Counted from the stretch's first letter, positions 44,868-55,347 are shown. The stretch: DNA of 64,000 nt from Planomicrobium sp. YIM 101495 (GCF_009707665.1 NZ_WLZW01000001.1:1302001-1366000); one strand, 5' to 3'. Notes: a model not told the origin generated them from the sequence alone. Made by a program: numbers and translations.

Positions 44868-45833
44868 TCAATCATATCGAATTCTTGGATCGGCCACGCT
44901 GTACAGAATATCTGCGAGCAGATTTCCGAACAATACAGTAACCCCCAAGAGCAGATTAATAGCCATAATGACAGGATAATCACGATTCGTGATGGAATCG
45001 ATGAACAAAGTCCCGAGTCCCGGGTAATTGAAAACCTGCTCAGTAATGACGGCGCCTCCAAGCAGCACGCCAAATTCATAACCCGTCAATGTTATGATCG
45101 GGATAAGGGCATTTCGCAATGTGTGCTTAAAGACGATACTTCTCTCCGACATTCCTTTTGCTTTTGCAGTGCGGATATAATCGCTGCCTAAAACATCAAG
45201 GGCTTCAGATCTCATATAACGCATGTAAGTTGCTGTCCCGGCAAGCGCAAGTGTGAGACCAGGCAATACCATATGATGCAGCCGGTCCAGCAAAGCTGCC
45301 GCTCCCGTCAAGTTGGGGTCAGAGGTTGTCCCCTGTGCAGGAAACCAGCCGAAGGTGATTGAGAACACATAAATCGCAATCAATCCGAAGAAAAAGTTCG
45401 GAATAGCCAAGCCTATAAAACCAAATGCTGTTCCTCCGTAATCCAGTAAGGAATAAGGTTTTTTCGCAGAGTATATTCCTAAGGGAATAGCAACCAGCAA
45501 GGTGATCGCAAAAGCAAAGAGCCCTAAATAGACTGTATTCAGAAGCCGTGCTCCGATCAGTGATTCTACAGAGCGGCCATTATAAAACATCGATTCGCCA
45601 AAGTCTCCCTGGGCAAAAGAACTTATCCAATTGAAGTATTGGACAGGGAGTGGATCATTCAGTCCCAGTTCTTCCCGCTGCTGCTCGTATACTTCCGGAG
45701 AAATGCTCGGGTCAACTTTCTTACCGGTCAACGGATCACCCGGAGCCGCCGTGGCCAAAGCGAAAATGATGATAGTCAGGAGAAATATCATCGGGATAAA
45801 AACCAATAATCTTCTTATTATATATTTATACAT
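44868..45833 (-). CDS. oppB: Oligopeptide/dipeptide ABC transporter permease (OppB/DppB type)
   Basis: 321 residues, six membrane helices. Starts MYKYIIRRLLVFIPMIFLLT and carries the EAA loop DYIRTAKAKGMSERSIVFKH and the terminal DILYSVADPRIRYD. ATG 45833 preceded by GGGGG is chosen over an upstream frame lacking a site. Confidence 0.93.
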   Translation of the reverse strand: MYKYIIRRLLVFIPMIFLLTIIIFALATAAPGDPLTGKKVDPSISPEVYEQQREELGLNDPLPVQYFNWISSFAQGDFGESMFYNGRSVESLIGARLLNTVYLGLFAFAITLLVAIPLGIYSAKKPYSLLDYGGTAFGFIGLAIPNFFFGLIAIYVFSITFGWFPAQGTTSDPNLTGAAALLDRLHHMVLPGLTLALAGTATYMRYMRSEALDVLGSDYIRTAKAKGMSERSIVFKHTLRNALIPIITLTGYEFGVLLGGAVITEQVFNYPGLGTLFIDSITNRDYPVIMAINLLLGVTVLFGNLLADILYSVADPRIRYD

Positions 45834-45858
45834 ATTGAAACCCCCGTTATGTAGAGAA

Positions 45859-45882
45859 GGGAGTGTGCTATGGCACACTCCC
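45859..45882 (-). promoter_or_regulatory. Stem-loop between the binding-protein and oppB genes
   Basis: gggagtgtgc (45859-45868) and gcacactccc (45873-45882), loop tatg: a perfect ten-pair stem with no T-run. It most likely protects the binding-protein mRNA 3' end, raising its level over the permeases. Confidence 0.7.
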
Positions 45883-45899
45883 TCTCATTACTTCCACAA

Positions 45900-47672
45900 T
45901 TACTGTGCGTTATTTACCCACCATAAATGCGAATTATCGAGCAAGGTATGCGGCAATACTTCGACTCCGTTTATGCGGCTGTTGTAAGTCCATAATGCCG
46001 GTTCGACATATAGAAGCAAAGCGGGCAGATCTTCGGAGTACACCCGTTGCCATTCTGCATATACTTCCTTACGGTATGCCTGATCCAATGCATCCGGTGC
46101 AGTTCTGGCTGCTGTGATCAGAGCTTCCGACTCTTCATTGTTCCAGCGGGAATAATTCCATGGGCTATGGATCGACCATAGCTCAGTCGGGTCAGGGTCT
46201 GCAGTTTCCAGGCCCCAGCCAATCAGGTACAGATCGGTATCATCATTATCCTGGTCCATTTCATTCAGGAAAGCTGTCATTTCTTTCGGCTGTTTCAGAT
46301 CAACACCAATGCCGACTTCCTCAAGCTGCTGCGCAATCAGCGGTGCAGAGCGTTCCCGCAATTGGTTCCCAGTCGGGTATTTCAAGTTAAGCACCCACTC
46401 ATCACCATTCGGGGTTTCACGAAGGCCGTCCCCGTCCTGATCGACATAGCCCGCTTCATCGAGCATTTCCATCGCTTTCCCTGGATCGTAGGAATAATCG
46501 GCAGTTGCAGACTCATCGGATGCCCAGTGCTGCTGTGCAATCGGCGAGTTGATCACATCTCCCTTGCCGTATAAAAGACCCTGTACGAACCCTTCACGGT
46601 TGATTGCATAGGCAATCGCCTGTCTGATATTCTGGTCGGCCAACTTCTCGTTCTCAATCCAGTTATCAGGGTTGATTACCTGATCATTTACATCATCAGC
46701 TGTACGGTGATTCATTTTAAAGCCCAATACTTGGTAACTGAAATCCGTCTGTTCAACTAATTCCATGTGATTATAGGTACTTACCGTGTCAAAATCAGCA
46801 GGCGGAATTCCGTTTGGACGCGCGGTGAAATCAATATCACCATTTTCCAGCAGCCCGATCATAACTGAGCTTTCAACGATTCTCCAGACAACCTGATCCA
46901 AGTAAGGTTTTCCTTGCCAATACGCTTCGTGCCGCTCAAGTGTGTATTGTTCGCGATCGGAAATATTGGCGAATTTAAATGGACCCGTTCCGATAATGGA
47001 CCCCGCTTCCAGTGATTCCGGTGAACCGGGCATATCCGAAACTGCAATGTTTTCAAAGACATGCTGTGGAATTATCGGGTAACTCGCCATATAAAGCGGC
47101 GTTATTTCAGGCTCTGCAAAGTGGAATGTGACGGTGTATTCGTCATCTGCGACAACGCCCTGGAACTCATCGGTTTCACCGGAATTATACGCTTCATATC
47201 CAAGCAGAGGTTCCACGTAAAGCGTTCTGAAACCGCCGGCAGAAATATAATCCGGATCGGACATCGTCTGGTATGTAAATACAACGTCATCGGCTGTGAA
47301 TTCCTCACCATCATGCCATGTCACACCTTCTTCCAAATGGAACGTGACCTGCGTCTGATCTTCGTTCATTTCCCATTCTTTCGCCAGGCTTGGAATAAAT
47401 TCAAGGCTCTCATTTTGCTTCACAAGACTTTCATGAGTGAACTCCAGAATTGTCTCTTCGTAAAGGTCCACTGCGAAAATCGGGTTGAATTGGCCCCCGG
47501 GCGCTGTGTTTAATGCTCCTGTCACTGTGCCGCCTTCTTGCGGATCACCAACTGGCTCATTTTTTTCCTGGTTCGAATTTTCATCCCCTGCTGAATCACT
47601 GCATGCTGCCAAAATCAAGACAATCGCTAACAATAATACTGATAACGCTTTCTTCCTATTTTTCATGAACAT
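45900..47672 (-). CDS. oppA-like: Oligopeptide ABC transporter substrate-binding lipoprotein (SBP family 5)
   Basis: 590 residues. Lipoprotein signal with VLILAACSDSAG lipobox, then the cluster C peptide-binding fold (GGTVTGALNTAPGGQFNPIF, SLAKEWEMNEDQTQVTFHL, WHDGEEFTADDVVFTYQ, DPDPTELWSIH). ATG 47672 lies seven bases after GAGGAG. It feeds peptides, or possibly nickel or glutathione as some SBP5 proteins do, to the OppBCDF channel; coupling with two peptidases favours peptides. Confidence 0.92.
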   Translation of the reverse strand: MFMKNRKKALSVLLLAIVLILAACSDSAGDENSNQEKNEPVGDPQEGGTVTGALNTAPGGQFNPIFAVDLYEETILEFTHESLVKQNESLEFIPSLAKEWEMNEDQTQVTFHLEEGVTWHDGEEFTADDVVFTYQTMSDPDYISAGGFRTLYVEPLLGYEAYNSGETDEFQGVVADDEYTVTFHFAEPEITPLYMASYPIIPQHVFENIAVSDMPGSPESLEAGSIIGTGPFKFANISDREQYTLERHEAYWQGKPYLDQVVWRIVESSVMIGLLENGDIDFTARPNGIPPADFDTVSTYNHMELVEQTDFSYQVLGFKMNHRTADDVNDQVINPDNWIENEKLADQNIRQAIAYAINREGFVQGLLYGKGDVINSPIAQQHWASDESATADYSYDPGKAMEMLDEAGYVDQDGDGLRETPNGDEWVLNLKYPTGNQLRERSAPLIAQQLEEVGIGVDLKQPKEMTAFLNEMDQDNDDTDLYLIGWGLETADPDPTELWSIHSPWNYSRWNNEESEALITAARTAPDALDQAYRKEVYAEWQRVYSEDLPALLLYVEPALWTYNSRINGVEVLPHTLLDNSHLWWVNNAQ

Positions 47673-47730
47673 AATTTTTCTCCTCTTTTTTAAGATTAGA
47701 TTTTCAGTTCCTGACGAGCAAAACGTTTAC

Positions 47731-48723
47731 TCATGCATCATATAAATGGCATGCCACATACTGCCCATCATTTCTTTCTTTCAATTGTGGCCGCTCTTCG
47801 CTGCAGCGCTCGTGGACAAAAGGACATCTCGTTCGGAACGGACAGCCTGATGGCGGATTGGCCGGGCTCGGCAAATCTCCCGTAAGCTTAATTTTCTCAA
47901 CCTTGTCTTCCTCATCCATCACTGGTACGGAAGACAATAATGCCTTCGTATAAGGATGCAGCGCTTGCTCATACAAATCTTCTGTCCTGGCAATTTCCAT
48001 GATTTGTCCCAGATACATGACCGCTACACGGTCACTCATGTGATTCACGACACTCAAGTCATGCGAGATAAACATATAAGTCAGACCCAGCTCTTCCTGA
48101 AGGTTTTTCATGATATTCAATACCTGTGCTTGAATGGAAACATCCAGCGCGGAGACCGCCTCATCACACACGACGAACTCCGGCTCCATCACCAATGCTC
48201 TCGCAATGCTGATCCGCTGACGCTGGCCACCCGAAAACTCATGCGGATACTTCTGCAGATCTTCGTAGCGCAGTCCGACCTTTTGAACAATATCGCGCAC
48301 TTTTTCTTTCCTTTCAGCTTTCGAAAAATTCGTTTGAATGAGCAATGGCTCTTCCACCAGTTCAAGTACACTCATCTTCATATTTAAAGAACTGAACGGA
48401 TCCTGAAAGATCATTTGCATATCTTTTCGATGCGCCTTGATCTGACGCTGCTTCAAATCGGTAATATGCTTGCCTTTAAAAATCAGCTGACCCGAAGTCG
48501 GCGCCAATAAGCGGAGCATGGCCCTGCCGAGCGTTGACTTTCCTGAGCCGGATTCGCCAACAATCCCAAGCGTCTCTCCTTTAAAAATCTCCAAGGAAAT
48601 ATCGTCCACCGCTTTTACATGTCCGACCGTTTTTTTCAAGACACCTTTTTTAATCGGGAAATAGACTTTGATGTTTTTTACGTTGAAGAGAGGTTCATTT
48701 TGCGGCTGGACTTGCTGTTTCAT
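47731..48723 (-). CDS. oppF: Oligopeptide ABC transporter ATP-binding protein (OppF/DppF type)
   Basis: 331 residues. Walker [11 protein letters not shown]-loop IFQDPFSSLNMKM, signature FSGGQRQRISIARAL, Walker B VVCDEAVSALDVS and the C-terminal peptide-transporter extension with CPFRTRCPFVHERC. ATG 48723 follows AAGGAGGGG and overlaps the end of oppD by 29 bases. Confidence 0.93.
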   Translation of the reverse strand: MKQQVQPQNEPLFNVKNIKVYFPIKKGVLKKTVGHVKAVDDISLEIFKGETLGIVGESGSGKSTLGRAMLRLLAPTSGQLIFKGKHITDLKQRQIKAHRKDMQMIFQDPFSSLNMKMSVLELVEEPLLIQTNFSKAERKEKVRDIVQKVGLRYEDLQKYPHEFSGGQRQRISIARALVMEPEFVVCDEAVSALDVSIQAQVLNIMKNLQEELGLTYMFISHDLSVVNHMSDRVAVMYLGQIMEIARTEDLYEQALHPYTKALLSSVPVMDEEDKVEKIKLTGDLPSPANPPSGCPFRTRCPFVHERCSEERPQLKERNDGQYVACHLYDA

Positions 48724-49714
48724 GAATATCAGCCCCTCCTTCCTCATATAAGAAGCAGCGCACATGATGATCGGATGCAGCCTCTATTAACTCTGGGTTG
48801 GATTGAGTGCAAATATCCATGACGAAAGGACACCGCGCGGAAAATCGGCAGCCATGGGGGAAATCATAAGCGGGCGGGATTGTGCCAGGGATGGCATCCA
48901 AGCGGGATTGCGTTTTCTTAAAACTTGGGAGGCTTTGAATCAGGCCCTTAGAGTAAGGATGCTTCATCTCTTTTATGAGTTGCTTCGCAGAGGTTTGCTC
49001 GACAATCTGTCCCCCGTACATCACTGCTACACGATCTGCGTATTCCGCGACCACTCCTAAATCGTGCGTGATGAGCAGGACAGCCATATTGAATTTTTCC
49101 TGCATTTCTTTTAATAAATCCAAGATTTGCGACTGAATCGTTACGTCCAGCGCCGTCGTAGGTTCATCTGCAATTAGCAATTTCGGTTCACATGAAATGG
49201 CCATGGCAATCATGACTCTTTGTCTCATTCCGCCGGATAATTGGTGCGGGTATTCATGAATGATTTCGTTTGCCCGCGGAATGCCCACAATGTCCAAGAG
49301 CTCGACTGCTCTGTTATGAGCTTCCTTCTTCTTTAAGCCTTTGTGCTTTCTTAATATTTCAGTGATCTGATCGCCGATCGTAAATACTGGGTTCAACGCA
49401 GTCATCGGCTCCTGAAAAATCATGGAAATATCATTTCCCCGGATTTTCGACATCTCTTTGTCTGTTTTTGAGATCAGTTCCATGCCATCCAGAGACACTG
49501 AACCATCAATGATTTTTCCAGGTTTATTAATGAGCTGCAGAATGGATAAAGCAGTCATACTCTTCCCGCTTCCCGACTCTCCAACCAAAGCAAAAGTCTC
49601 TCCGGGTTTGATTGAAAGAGAAACCCCATCGACTGCTTTTGCTACTCTATTTTCATCTAAATAGAAATAAGTTTTCAATTGTTCGATCATCAATAGGTTT
49701 CGTTCATCACCCAT
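48695..49714 (-). CDS. oppD: Oligopeptide ABC transporter ATP-binding protein (OppD/DppD type)
   Basis: 339 residues from ATG 49714 (GAGG seven bases upstream). Walker [23 protein letters not shown], signature [14 protein letters not shown], Walker [15 protein letters not shown], and the OppD C-terminal [15 protein letters not shown]. First gene of the seven-gene opp operon. Confidence 0.93.
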   Translation of the reverse strand: MGDERNLLMIEQLKTYFYLDENRVAKAVDGVSLSIKPGETFALVGESGSGKSMTALSILQLINKPGKIIDGSVSLDGMELISKTDKEMSKIRGNDISMIFQEPMTALNPVFTIGDQITEILRKHKGLKKKEAHNRAVELLDIVGIPRANEIIHEYPHQLSGGMRQRVMIAMAISCEPKLLIADEPTTALDVTIQSQILDLLKEMQEKFNMAVLLITHDLGVVAEYADRVAVMYGGQIVEQTSAKQLIKEMKHPYSKGLIQSLPSFKKTQSRLDAIPGTIPPAYDFPHGCRFSARCPFVMDICTQSNPELIEAASDHHVRCFLYEEGGADIHETASPAAK

Positions 49715-49747
49715 CCGTGTACCTCGTTTCTGCAGAAATTGCATAAG

Positions 49748-49774
49748 ACTTTTTTATCTCGAAAGATAAAAAGT
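49748..49774 (-). promoter_or_regulatory. Inverted repeat in the opp leader
   Basis: cttttttatct (49749-49759) opposes agataaaaag (49764-49773) around cgaa, 35 bases before the oppD start. It could be an operator or an RNA hairpin in the leader. The remaining 49745-50178 has no gene; it holds the leader and promoters of the opp operon and the transposase. Confidence 0.45.
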
Positions 49775-50178
49775 TATATTAATAACATTCTTATGAGTAT
49801 AAATAAGTTAAGATTATTAGTCAAATCGAATTTGCGCGAAAAATTGTATTAATCCGTATATTATTGTTGATATAAGGATGAAAAAGGAATTTTATGGTTA
49901 TTGAGAATTAGCTTATAAAATATGATTGGTGAGAAATGTACTATAAATATATACATAAACTCGACATCGTTCTTGAACTTATACCTCTCTTTCTGGAGTT
50001 GGCAGCAAAAATAATTAAAATTTCTTTTTTCCTTTTCGGCTTATTCTTATATGAGTTAATTTCATAATTCGGAGCCCTTGCGGCTCTAAGTGTAAAATCA
50101 GAAGAAAATAGAGCACCTCCCCAAATCCTGTATAATGGTAGTCACCACAACATACACAAACAGGAGGGAAAGCGCTCT

Positions 50179-51552
50179 ATGCCTATTATAAGACAAGATA
50201 ACCTATTTGACATGCATGAATTATTTGAGATGCATGAATTATTTGAGATGGAACCTATCCACCGATTCAATGCCATTTTCTCGACGTTGGAACTGGGTCC
50301 GCTGCTTCGCGTCTTCGACAAGAAGACGCACCGCGGCGCGCCGAGAGAACTCAATTACGGTGCCATGATTTACTCGTTGATCGCTCGTGTGGTGGAGCGA
50401 ATCCCAACGATTAAGCACTTGGTGAAGCGCCTGAAACAAGATCCCTTTTTCCGGTTCGACTGTGGCTTTTTACTGTCGGATGATGTGCCGTCAGAATCTT
50501 CCTATTCCCGCATGATCACAGCGATCAGTGAAACCGATGCGCTGGCAAAAATACACGATGTACTCGTAGCTCAAGCCATTCAAGAAGGGTACATCACCGA
50601 AGAATCCCTGGCGATTGACGCCACTCATTTTGAAGCACGCGACAAACCGACAGCGTCTGAGAAAAAGGAAAAGCCAGCGCCGAAGAAACCTGGTCGGAAG
50701 CCGAAAGACGAGCAAGCCGCCTGGCAAGCAGCGAAACAAAAGCTGGAAGACGAAAAGACTCTCTATGAAAAAGAGATTGTCCACCAATTGGATGCCTCCG
50801 TCGAGGCACTGGTAAACGAGATGTCAATCGCCCCGAAATGGGGCATTAAGAAAAACAGTGACGGAAAAAACATGTACTGGTTCGGCCACAAAGCCCATTT
50901 GGCCGTGAGTACGAACAGCCAATACATCATCAGGGGGCTCATGAGTTCTGGCAGCTTGAATGATGGGAAAGCCGTGATTCCTCTCCTGAAGCAAATCCAG
51001 CAAACGATGCCGGGTCTTTTTCAAGCGGGCATCATGGACAAGGGCTACGATTACAAACCCATTTATCGCCAACTGCAGGAGATGAACCTTCACGCCGTTA
51101 TTGGGTACAACCCGCGCAGAGAAGTCGAAGTCGTTGGGTTTGATAAGCATTTCACGCCGACTTGTGTGCTGGAACAATCGTATCGCTACGACAGTTATAA
51201 TGACAAATATGAAACCTTGAAATATTCCCGTTCAAAAGAATGTGCGACGTGTCCGTTGAAGGATGATTCCTTGTGCCAAAAAATGTTTAAAATCAAGAGG
51301 TCAGTAGACCTCGGGAAATATACATCCCCCGCCAGAGACTCCGTGAAATGGTCCCTGTACTACAAACAACGCGGCGCAGTAGAACGCGTCAATGCCTATT
51401 TGAAGGAGTATTTTGATCTGAACAATGTCCGGCATCGGACAGGCAAGAAAGTAAAAATCCATTTTCAATTCGTTACCTTAGTTTATAACGCGACCCGATT
51501 GGCGAGTGATCGATTGAAAGCCGCTAAGAATGTCGCTTTAGCAGCCGCCTAA
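50179..51552 (+). CDS. DDE transposase, IS1182-like
   Basis: 457 residues, apparently intact. Catalytic-fold markers are LAIDATHFEARDK (first Asp), GIMDKGYDYKPI (second Asp) and RGAVERVNAYLKEYF (Glu); a Lys/Pro/Glu-rich insertion (170-200) and a CATCPLKDDSLC cysteine cluster are also typical of this transposase group. ATG at 50179 follows CAGGAGGGAAAG and a TATAAT promoter. Inverted terminal repeats could not be fixed by eye, so element limits are open. An 18-base tandem duplication lies near the N-terminus. Confidence 0.85.
   Translation: MPIIRQDNLFDMHELFEMHELFEMEPIHRFNAIFSTLELGPLLRVFDKKTHRGAPRELNYGAMIYSLIARVVERIPTIKHLVKRLKQDPFFRFDCGFLLSDDVPSESSYSRMITAISETDALAKIHDVLVAQAIQEGYITEESLAIDATHFEARDKPTASEKKEKPAPKKPGRKPKDEQAAWQAAKQKLEDEKTLYEKEIVHQLDASVEALVNEMSIAPKWGIKKNSDGKNMYWFGHKAHLAVSTNSQYIIRGLMSSGSLNDGKAVIPLLKQIQQTMPGLFQAGIMDKGYDYKPIYRQLQEMNLHAVIGYNPRREVEVVGFDKHFTPTCVLEQSYRYDSYNDKYETLKYSRSKECATCPLKDDSLCQKMFKIKRSVDLGKYTSPARDSVKWSLYYKQRGAVERVNAYLKEYFDLNNVRHRTGKKVKIHFQFVTLVYNATRLASDRLKAAKNVALAAA
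50212..50247 (+). repeat. 18-bp tandem duplication in the transposase 5' end
   Basis: atgcatgaattatttgag occurs twice head to tail (50212-50229, 50230-50247), giving the protein a doubled MHELFE segment. It keeps the frame. Confidence 0.85.
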
Positions 51553-51638
51553 ATTTAAAAACCGAAAAAATGGTCCGAAAAGCCGTCTGCATTTTTTTAA
51601 AAGGACGATTTATGAAATTGATTCGATTTTAGGCGCAT

Positions 51639-51711
51639 AAGCGAAATTATTTCTCTTATTTCAGCGCACACCAGACTATTTCCATGAATAAGCGAAAATT
51701 CTTCGCTTATT
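51639..51711. repeat. Pair of palindromic cgaa/ttcg hairpins downstream of nadA
   Basis: aataagcgaa (51687-51696) and ttcgcttatt (51702-51711) make a perfect stem; a related imperfect copy (cataagcgaaatt ... ctcttatttc) lies at 51638-51661. They fall between the transposase and nadA stops and may act as bidirectional terminators or repeated palindromes. Confidence 0.55.
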
Positions 51712-51744
51712 TCAACCTCCACAGCTCACATAACAAATACGATT

Positions 51745-52845
51745 TCACTTGTCCAACATCTTTTGAAGCGCCATGACAGCTTCATCGGCTGTCTGCGGAT
51801 CGACGGTGATTCGGTTGATGACTCTTCCTTCAACTAGTTCTTCGAGCGCCCAAGTCAAATGGGGCAGGTCGATCCGGTTCATGGTCAGGCACGGGCACAT
51901 GTAGGGATTCAGCGAGACGATATCGCGGTCGGGGTAGTCCTGGATCAGCCGATTGACGAGGTTCATTTCTGTGCCGATCGCCCATTTCGATCCCGGTTCT
52001 GATGCTGCGATGGTGTCGATGATGTATTTCGTGGAACCGGCGTAATCGGATATGCTGACCACTTCGTGGGTACATTCCGGGTGGACCAGGATGTTGCGGT
52101 CCGGTTCGTTCGCACGCAAATTCTGCACGTGCTTCGGCAAGAAGTTCATATGGACCGAACAATGGCCTTTCCACAAAATGACGCGGACGTCTTCCACCGC
52201 GCATTCGGCTTCCAGCTTCTGCTTGATCGGATCCCAAACGGCCATCTGTTCGAGCGGAATGCCGAGTTTCACGGCAGTATTTCTGCCGAGGTGCTGATCG
52301 GGCAAGAACAGCATCCGCTCTTTCCGCCCAAGCGCCCACTCGACCATTTCGACGGCATTCGACGAAGTGACCGTCGCACCGCCGTTTCTGCCGACAAACG
52401 CTTTGATGGCGGCGGTCGAATTGACGTAGGTCAACGGCGTGATCGTATCGCCGAACAATTCCTGCAGCTCGCGCCAGGCGCGTTCTGTCTGGTCGATGTT
52501 CGCCATGTCCGCCATCGAACAGCCTGCGCGCATGTCCGGCAAAATCACCGCCTGTTCCGGCGTGGTCAACATATCCGCGGTCTCCGCCATGAAATGGACG
52601 CCGCAAAACAGGATGAAATCCGCTGTTTGCTGCGCAGCAATTTGCGATAGCTGCAGCGAATCACCGGTCGCATCGGCGTACCGGATCACTTCGTCTTTTT
52701 GGTAATGGTGCCCGAGTATGTACAGGCGGTCGCCCAACAGTTCACGCGCACGCTTGGCACGTGCATGCAGTTCGTCGGCCGGCGCAGTAAGGTAATGGGC
52801 CGGCATAGCATCCGCCAGCTGTAATTCTTCCAGTAATGAAGTCAT
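51745..52845 (-). CDS. nadA: Quinolinate synthase
   Basis: 366 residues. NadA condenses iminoaspartate with dihydroxyacetone phosphate using a [4Fe-4S] cluster; candidate Cys ligands lie in [15 protein letters not shown] and [26 protein letters not shown] and [10 protein letters not shown] are family motifs. Its start overlaps nadC (ATGA), completing the nadB-nadC-nadA order of B. subtilis. Confidence 0.96.
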   Translation of the reverse strand: MTSLLEELQLADAMPAHYLTAPADELHARAKRARELLGDRLYILGHHYQKDEVIRYADATGDSLQLSQIAAQQTADFILFCGVHFMAETADMLTTPEQAVILPDMRAGCSMADMANIDQTERAWRELQELFGDTITPLTYVNSTAAIKAFVGRNGGATVTSSNAVEMVEWALGRKERMLFLPDQHLGRNTAVKLGIPLEQMAVWDPIKQKLEAECAVEDVRVILWKGHCSVHMNFLPKHVQNLRANEPDRNILVHPECTHEVVSISDYAGSTKYIIDTIAASEPGSKWAIGTEMNLVNRLIQDYPDRDIVSLNPYMCPCLTMNRIDLPHLTWALEELVEGRVINRITVDPQTADEAVMALQKMLDK

Positions 52846-53693
52846 CTTCCTTCCTCCTTCGGTGAAACGGTTAAATTCATGCTCATATCGAGGTTGGAGA
52901 CGCTATGAGTCAGCGCTCCGATCGAGATCACATCGACGCCGGTGTCACGATATGCAGGCAGTTTCTCGAGATCGATGCCGCCTGAAGCTTCTGTCCGGAT
53001 GCCTGCAGGAACCATTGCTGCCCAACGCGTCATCCCTTCCGGTGTTTGGTTGTCGAACATGATGACGTCCGGCGCCGCGGCGATGGCTTCTTTCAGTTGT
53101 TCTTCCGTTTCCACTTCCACTTCGACCGGCATGATGTGTCCGTGGGCTGCGCGCACTTTCCGGACGGCTTCCGCAATTGAACCTGCAGCGGCAATGTGGT
53201 TGTCTTTCAGCATGACCGCATCGTACAGGCCATTCCGGTGATTGAAGCCGCCGCCGACCCGCACTGCGTATTTCTCGAACATCCGGAGCCCCGGTGTCGT
53301 CTTTCGCGTATCGACAATGCGTGTATGCTTCGAATCGAGCGCTGCCACACACTGCTGCGTCAACGTCGCAATCGCGCTCATCCGCTGCACAAGGTTTAGG
53401 AAAACGCGCTCGCCCGCCAAAATCCCAGCCACGCTGCCGCTGATTTTCACGAGCGCATCCCCCGCGACGACATGCTCTCCGTCACTTTTCAGTTTCTCTA
53501 CACGAAGTGCAGGATCGAGCAGTGCGTACCCCCATTCGAAAACGGAAAGGCCCGCTACGACACCGTCCGCTTTTGCCCGGACGATCGCTTCGCCTCCTTC
53601 ATCATGTTCAAAAATGACCGAAGAAGCATCTCCGTCCCCAAGATCTTCCATCAAGAATCGTTTCAATGCTGCTTCTGCTTTTAATCTGTTCAT
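52842..53693 (-). CDS. nadC: Nicotinate-nucleotide pyrophosphorylase (quinolinate phosphoribosyltransferase)
   Basis: 283 residues. [35 protein letters not shown] and MLKDNHI are the QPRTase active-site signatures. It converts quinolinate and PRPP into nicotinate mononucleotide. Overlaps nadB upstream by ATGA and nadA downstream, giving tight coupling. Confidence 0.96.
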   Translation of the reverse strand: MNRLKAEAALKRFLMEDLGDGDASSVIFEHDEGGEAIVRAKADGVVAGLSVFEWGYALLDPALRVEKLKSDGEHVVAGDALVKISGSVAGILAGERVFLNLVQRMSAIATLTQQCVAALDSKHTRIVDTRKTTPGLRMFEKYAVRVGGGFNHRNGLYDAVMLKDNHIAAAGSIAEAVRKVRAAHGHIMPVEVEVETEEQLKEAIAAAPDVIMFDNQTPEGMTRWAAMVPAGIRTEASGGIDLEKLPAYRDTGVDVISIGALTHSVSNLDMSMNLTVSPKEEGR

Positions 53694-55249
53694 TGGACTG
53701 TCTCCTTGCTGTGAATTTCACGTGTATTGAAGAGGACTCCTTCGTGCGAAAGGTCAATCGTTTTTCCGCGCCATGCTGGCGACGGGAACGGGACATCTCC
53801 TCTGAAATGGGCGCCGCGGCTTTCGTTACGCAACAGTGCTGCCGTGGCCATCAAGCTGCTCGCGGCCGTCCGGTGAAATGCGTGGATCTCCTCATCGCTC
53901 AAACAGAGTAAATCATCCACTTGGGGAACGGGAACATCCGCAACAAACGCTGCGAGTGCATCCTTGTCTCTAAGAATGCCGACAGACTGGATCATGCGGT
54001 GCTGCAGTTCCTCTTGCGCAGGCAAAGAAACCGGACTGCCCGTAGCCTTTAAAGTCTGCAGTGTAAAGCCACTGTCCGGATTCCCTACACATCCTTGCTC
54101 CGCCAAGAATTCCCCCAACCGCTCCGCGAACACGAGCGCTTCAAGAAGCGAATTGCTCGCCAGCCGGTTCGCCCCGTGAACCCCTGTGGACGCGACTTCT
54201 CCGATCGCATACAGATTGGCCACGTTCGTGGCACCCCGGTCGTCCGTCTTCACCCCGCCCATATGAAAATGAGCGCCGGGACGCACCGGCAACGGATCGA
54301 CCGCAGGATCCAGTCCGTGCTCGCGGCAATTTTTCAGGATGGAAGGGAATTTCATACCGAAATTCGCAATCCCGCGCGCATCCAAAAAGACCGGACCGCG
54401 CTCTTGCCAGTACCGCTCGATGGCACGGGCGACAACGTCCCGCGGTGCTAGTTCCCCGTCCGGATGAATGCTTTCCATGATAAACGTGCCGTTCCCGTCG
54501 ATCAGCCGCGCCCCTTCCCCGCGCACCGCTTCCGAGATCAACCCGCGTGACGCACCGTCCACCATCAAAATGGTCGGGTGGAACTGAACAAACTCCAAAT
54601 CCTCCAGCACCGCTCCCGCGCGGTAAGCAAGAGACAGACCGGTTCCTTCCGCCACACTCGAATTGGACGTATGGCTGTATAACGCACCGATGCCACCAGT
54701 CGCAAGTACGGTATGACGTGCAGTGATTGTTTTCCGGTGGCCATTTTCATCACTGACGACCGCGCCATAACAGCGGCCTTCCCGCACGAGAAGCTCCAGC
54801 GCCTGGTGATGCGCGAAACGGATGACACGGCCCCTCGTCTTCTTCATTAAATATGCCATCAAGCCCCGGCCGGTCTGGTCACCGCCTGCATGCAGGATGC
54901 GGCGTGTGCTGTGCGCACCTTCCATCCCAAGCAGCGGACATCCTGCATGATCTGTGTCATGCGGCAACCCATCCGCCAACAAGCGGCGCATGATCGCTTC
55001 CCCATTACGCGTCAGCAAATCAACGCGGTCGAACGCGGCATGATCAGCCGCTACGTTCATGGTGTCATTCGTATGAGCTGCCGGCGTATCGGATGGATCG
55101 AGACTCGCGGCGATCCCGCCTTGTGCCATGCGCGAATTCCCCACATCAGGCGCATCTTTTGTCACTACGGCAATCGTATATTCAGGCGGCAAGGAATGGG
55201 CAAGCATCAAGCCCGCCACACCGCCACCTATAATGCAGACGTCGAACAA
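53690..55249 (-). CDS. nadB: L-aspartate oxidase
   Basis: 519-residue FAD enzyme making iminoaspartate. FAD Rossmann motif IIGGGVAGLMLAHSLP, SRMAQGGIAAS, HILHAGGDQTG-like RRILHAGGDQTGRGL, and HFHMGGVKTD with ANRLASNSLLEALVF. TTG start at 55249 after GAAGGTG. First gene of nadBCA, divergent from the cysteine desulfurase gene, with a shared control region of about 100 bases. Confidence 0.95.
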   Translation of the reverse strand: MFDVCIIGGGVAGLMLAHSLPPEYTIAVVTKDAPDVGNSRMAQGGIAASLDPSDTPAAHTNDTMNVAADHAAFDRVDLLTRNGEAIMRRLLADGLPHDTDHAGCPLLGMEGAHSTRRILHAGGDQTGRGLMAYLMKKTRGRVIRFAHHQALELLVREGRCYGAVVSDENGHRKTITARHTVLATGGIGALYSHTSNSSVAEGTGLSLAYRAGAVLEDLEFVQFHPTILMVDGASRGLISEAVRGEGARLIDGNGTFIMESIHPDGELAPRDVVARAIERYWQERGPVFLDARGIANFGMKFPSILKNCREHGLDPAVDPLPVRPGAHFHMGGVKTDDRGATNVANLYAIGEVASTGVHGANRLASNSLLEALVFAERLGEFLAEQGCVGNPDSGFTLQTLKATGSPVSLPAQEELQHRMIQSVGILRDKDALAAFVADVPVPQVDDLLCLSDEEIHAFHRTAASSLMATAALLRNESRGAHFRGDVPFPSPAWRGKTIDLSHEGVLFNTREIHSKETVQ

Positions 55250-55269
55250 ACTTTACACCTTCTTTACAT

Positions 55270-55281
55270 GTGTCTTGACAC
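55270..55281. promoter_or_regulatory. Palindrome in the nadB / cysteine desulfurase divergent region
   Basis: gtgtc tt gacac, a 12-bp palindrome, lies 21 bases from nadB and overlaps a TTGACA that could serve as -35 for the rightward gene (-10 like tacagt at 55300). In Bacillales NiaR (YrxA) represses exactly this gene pair with nicotinate; I infer this is its site, without a motif search. Confidence 0.6.
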
Positions 55282-55347
55282 TATTAATGCCACAAAGATA
55301 CAGTGATTACAAGTGGAAATATAAAGAGGAAGGATTTTGATGAAGAT

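Noticed and set aside
49975..51660. Terminal inverted repeats of the 50179 transposase
   Set aside because: Only a weak taaaatc match near 50091 and 51631 was found; not enough to set element borders.
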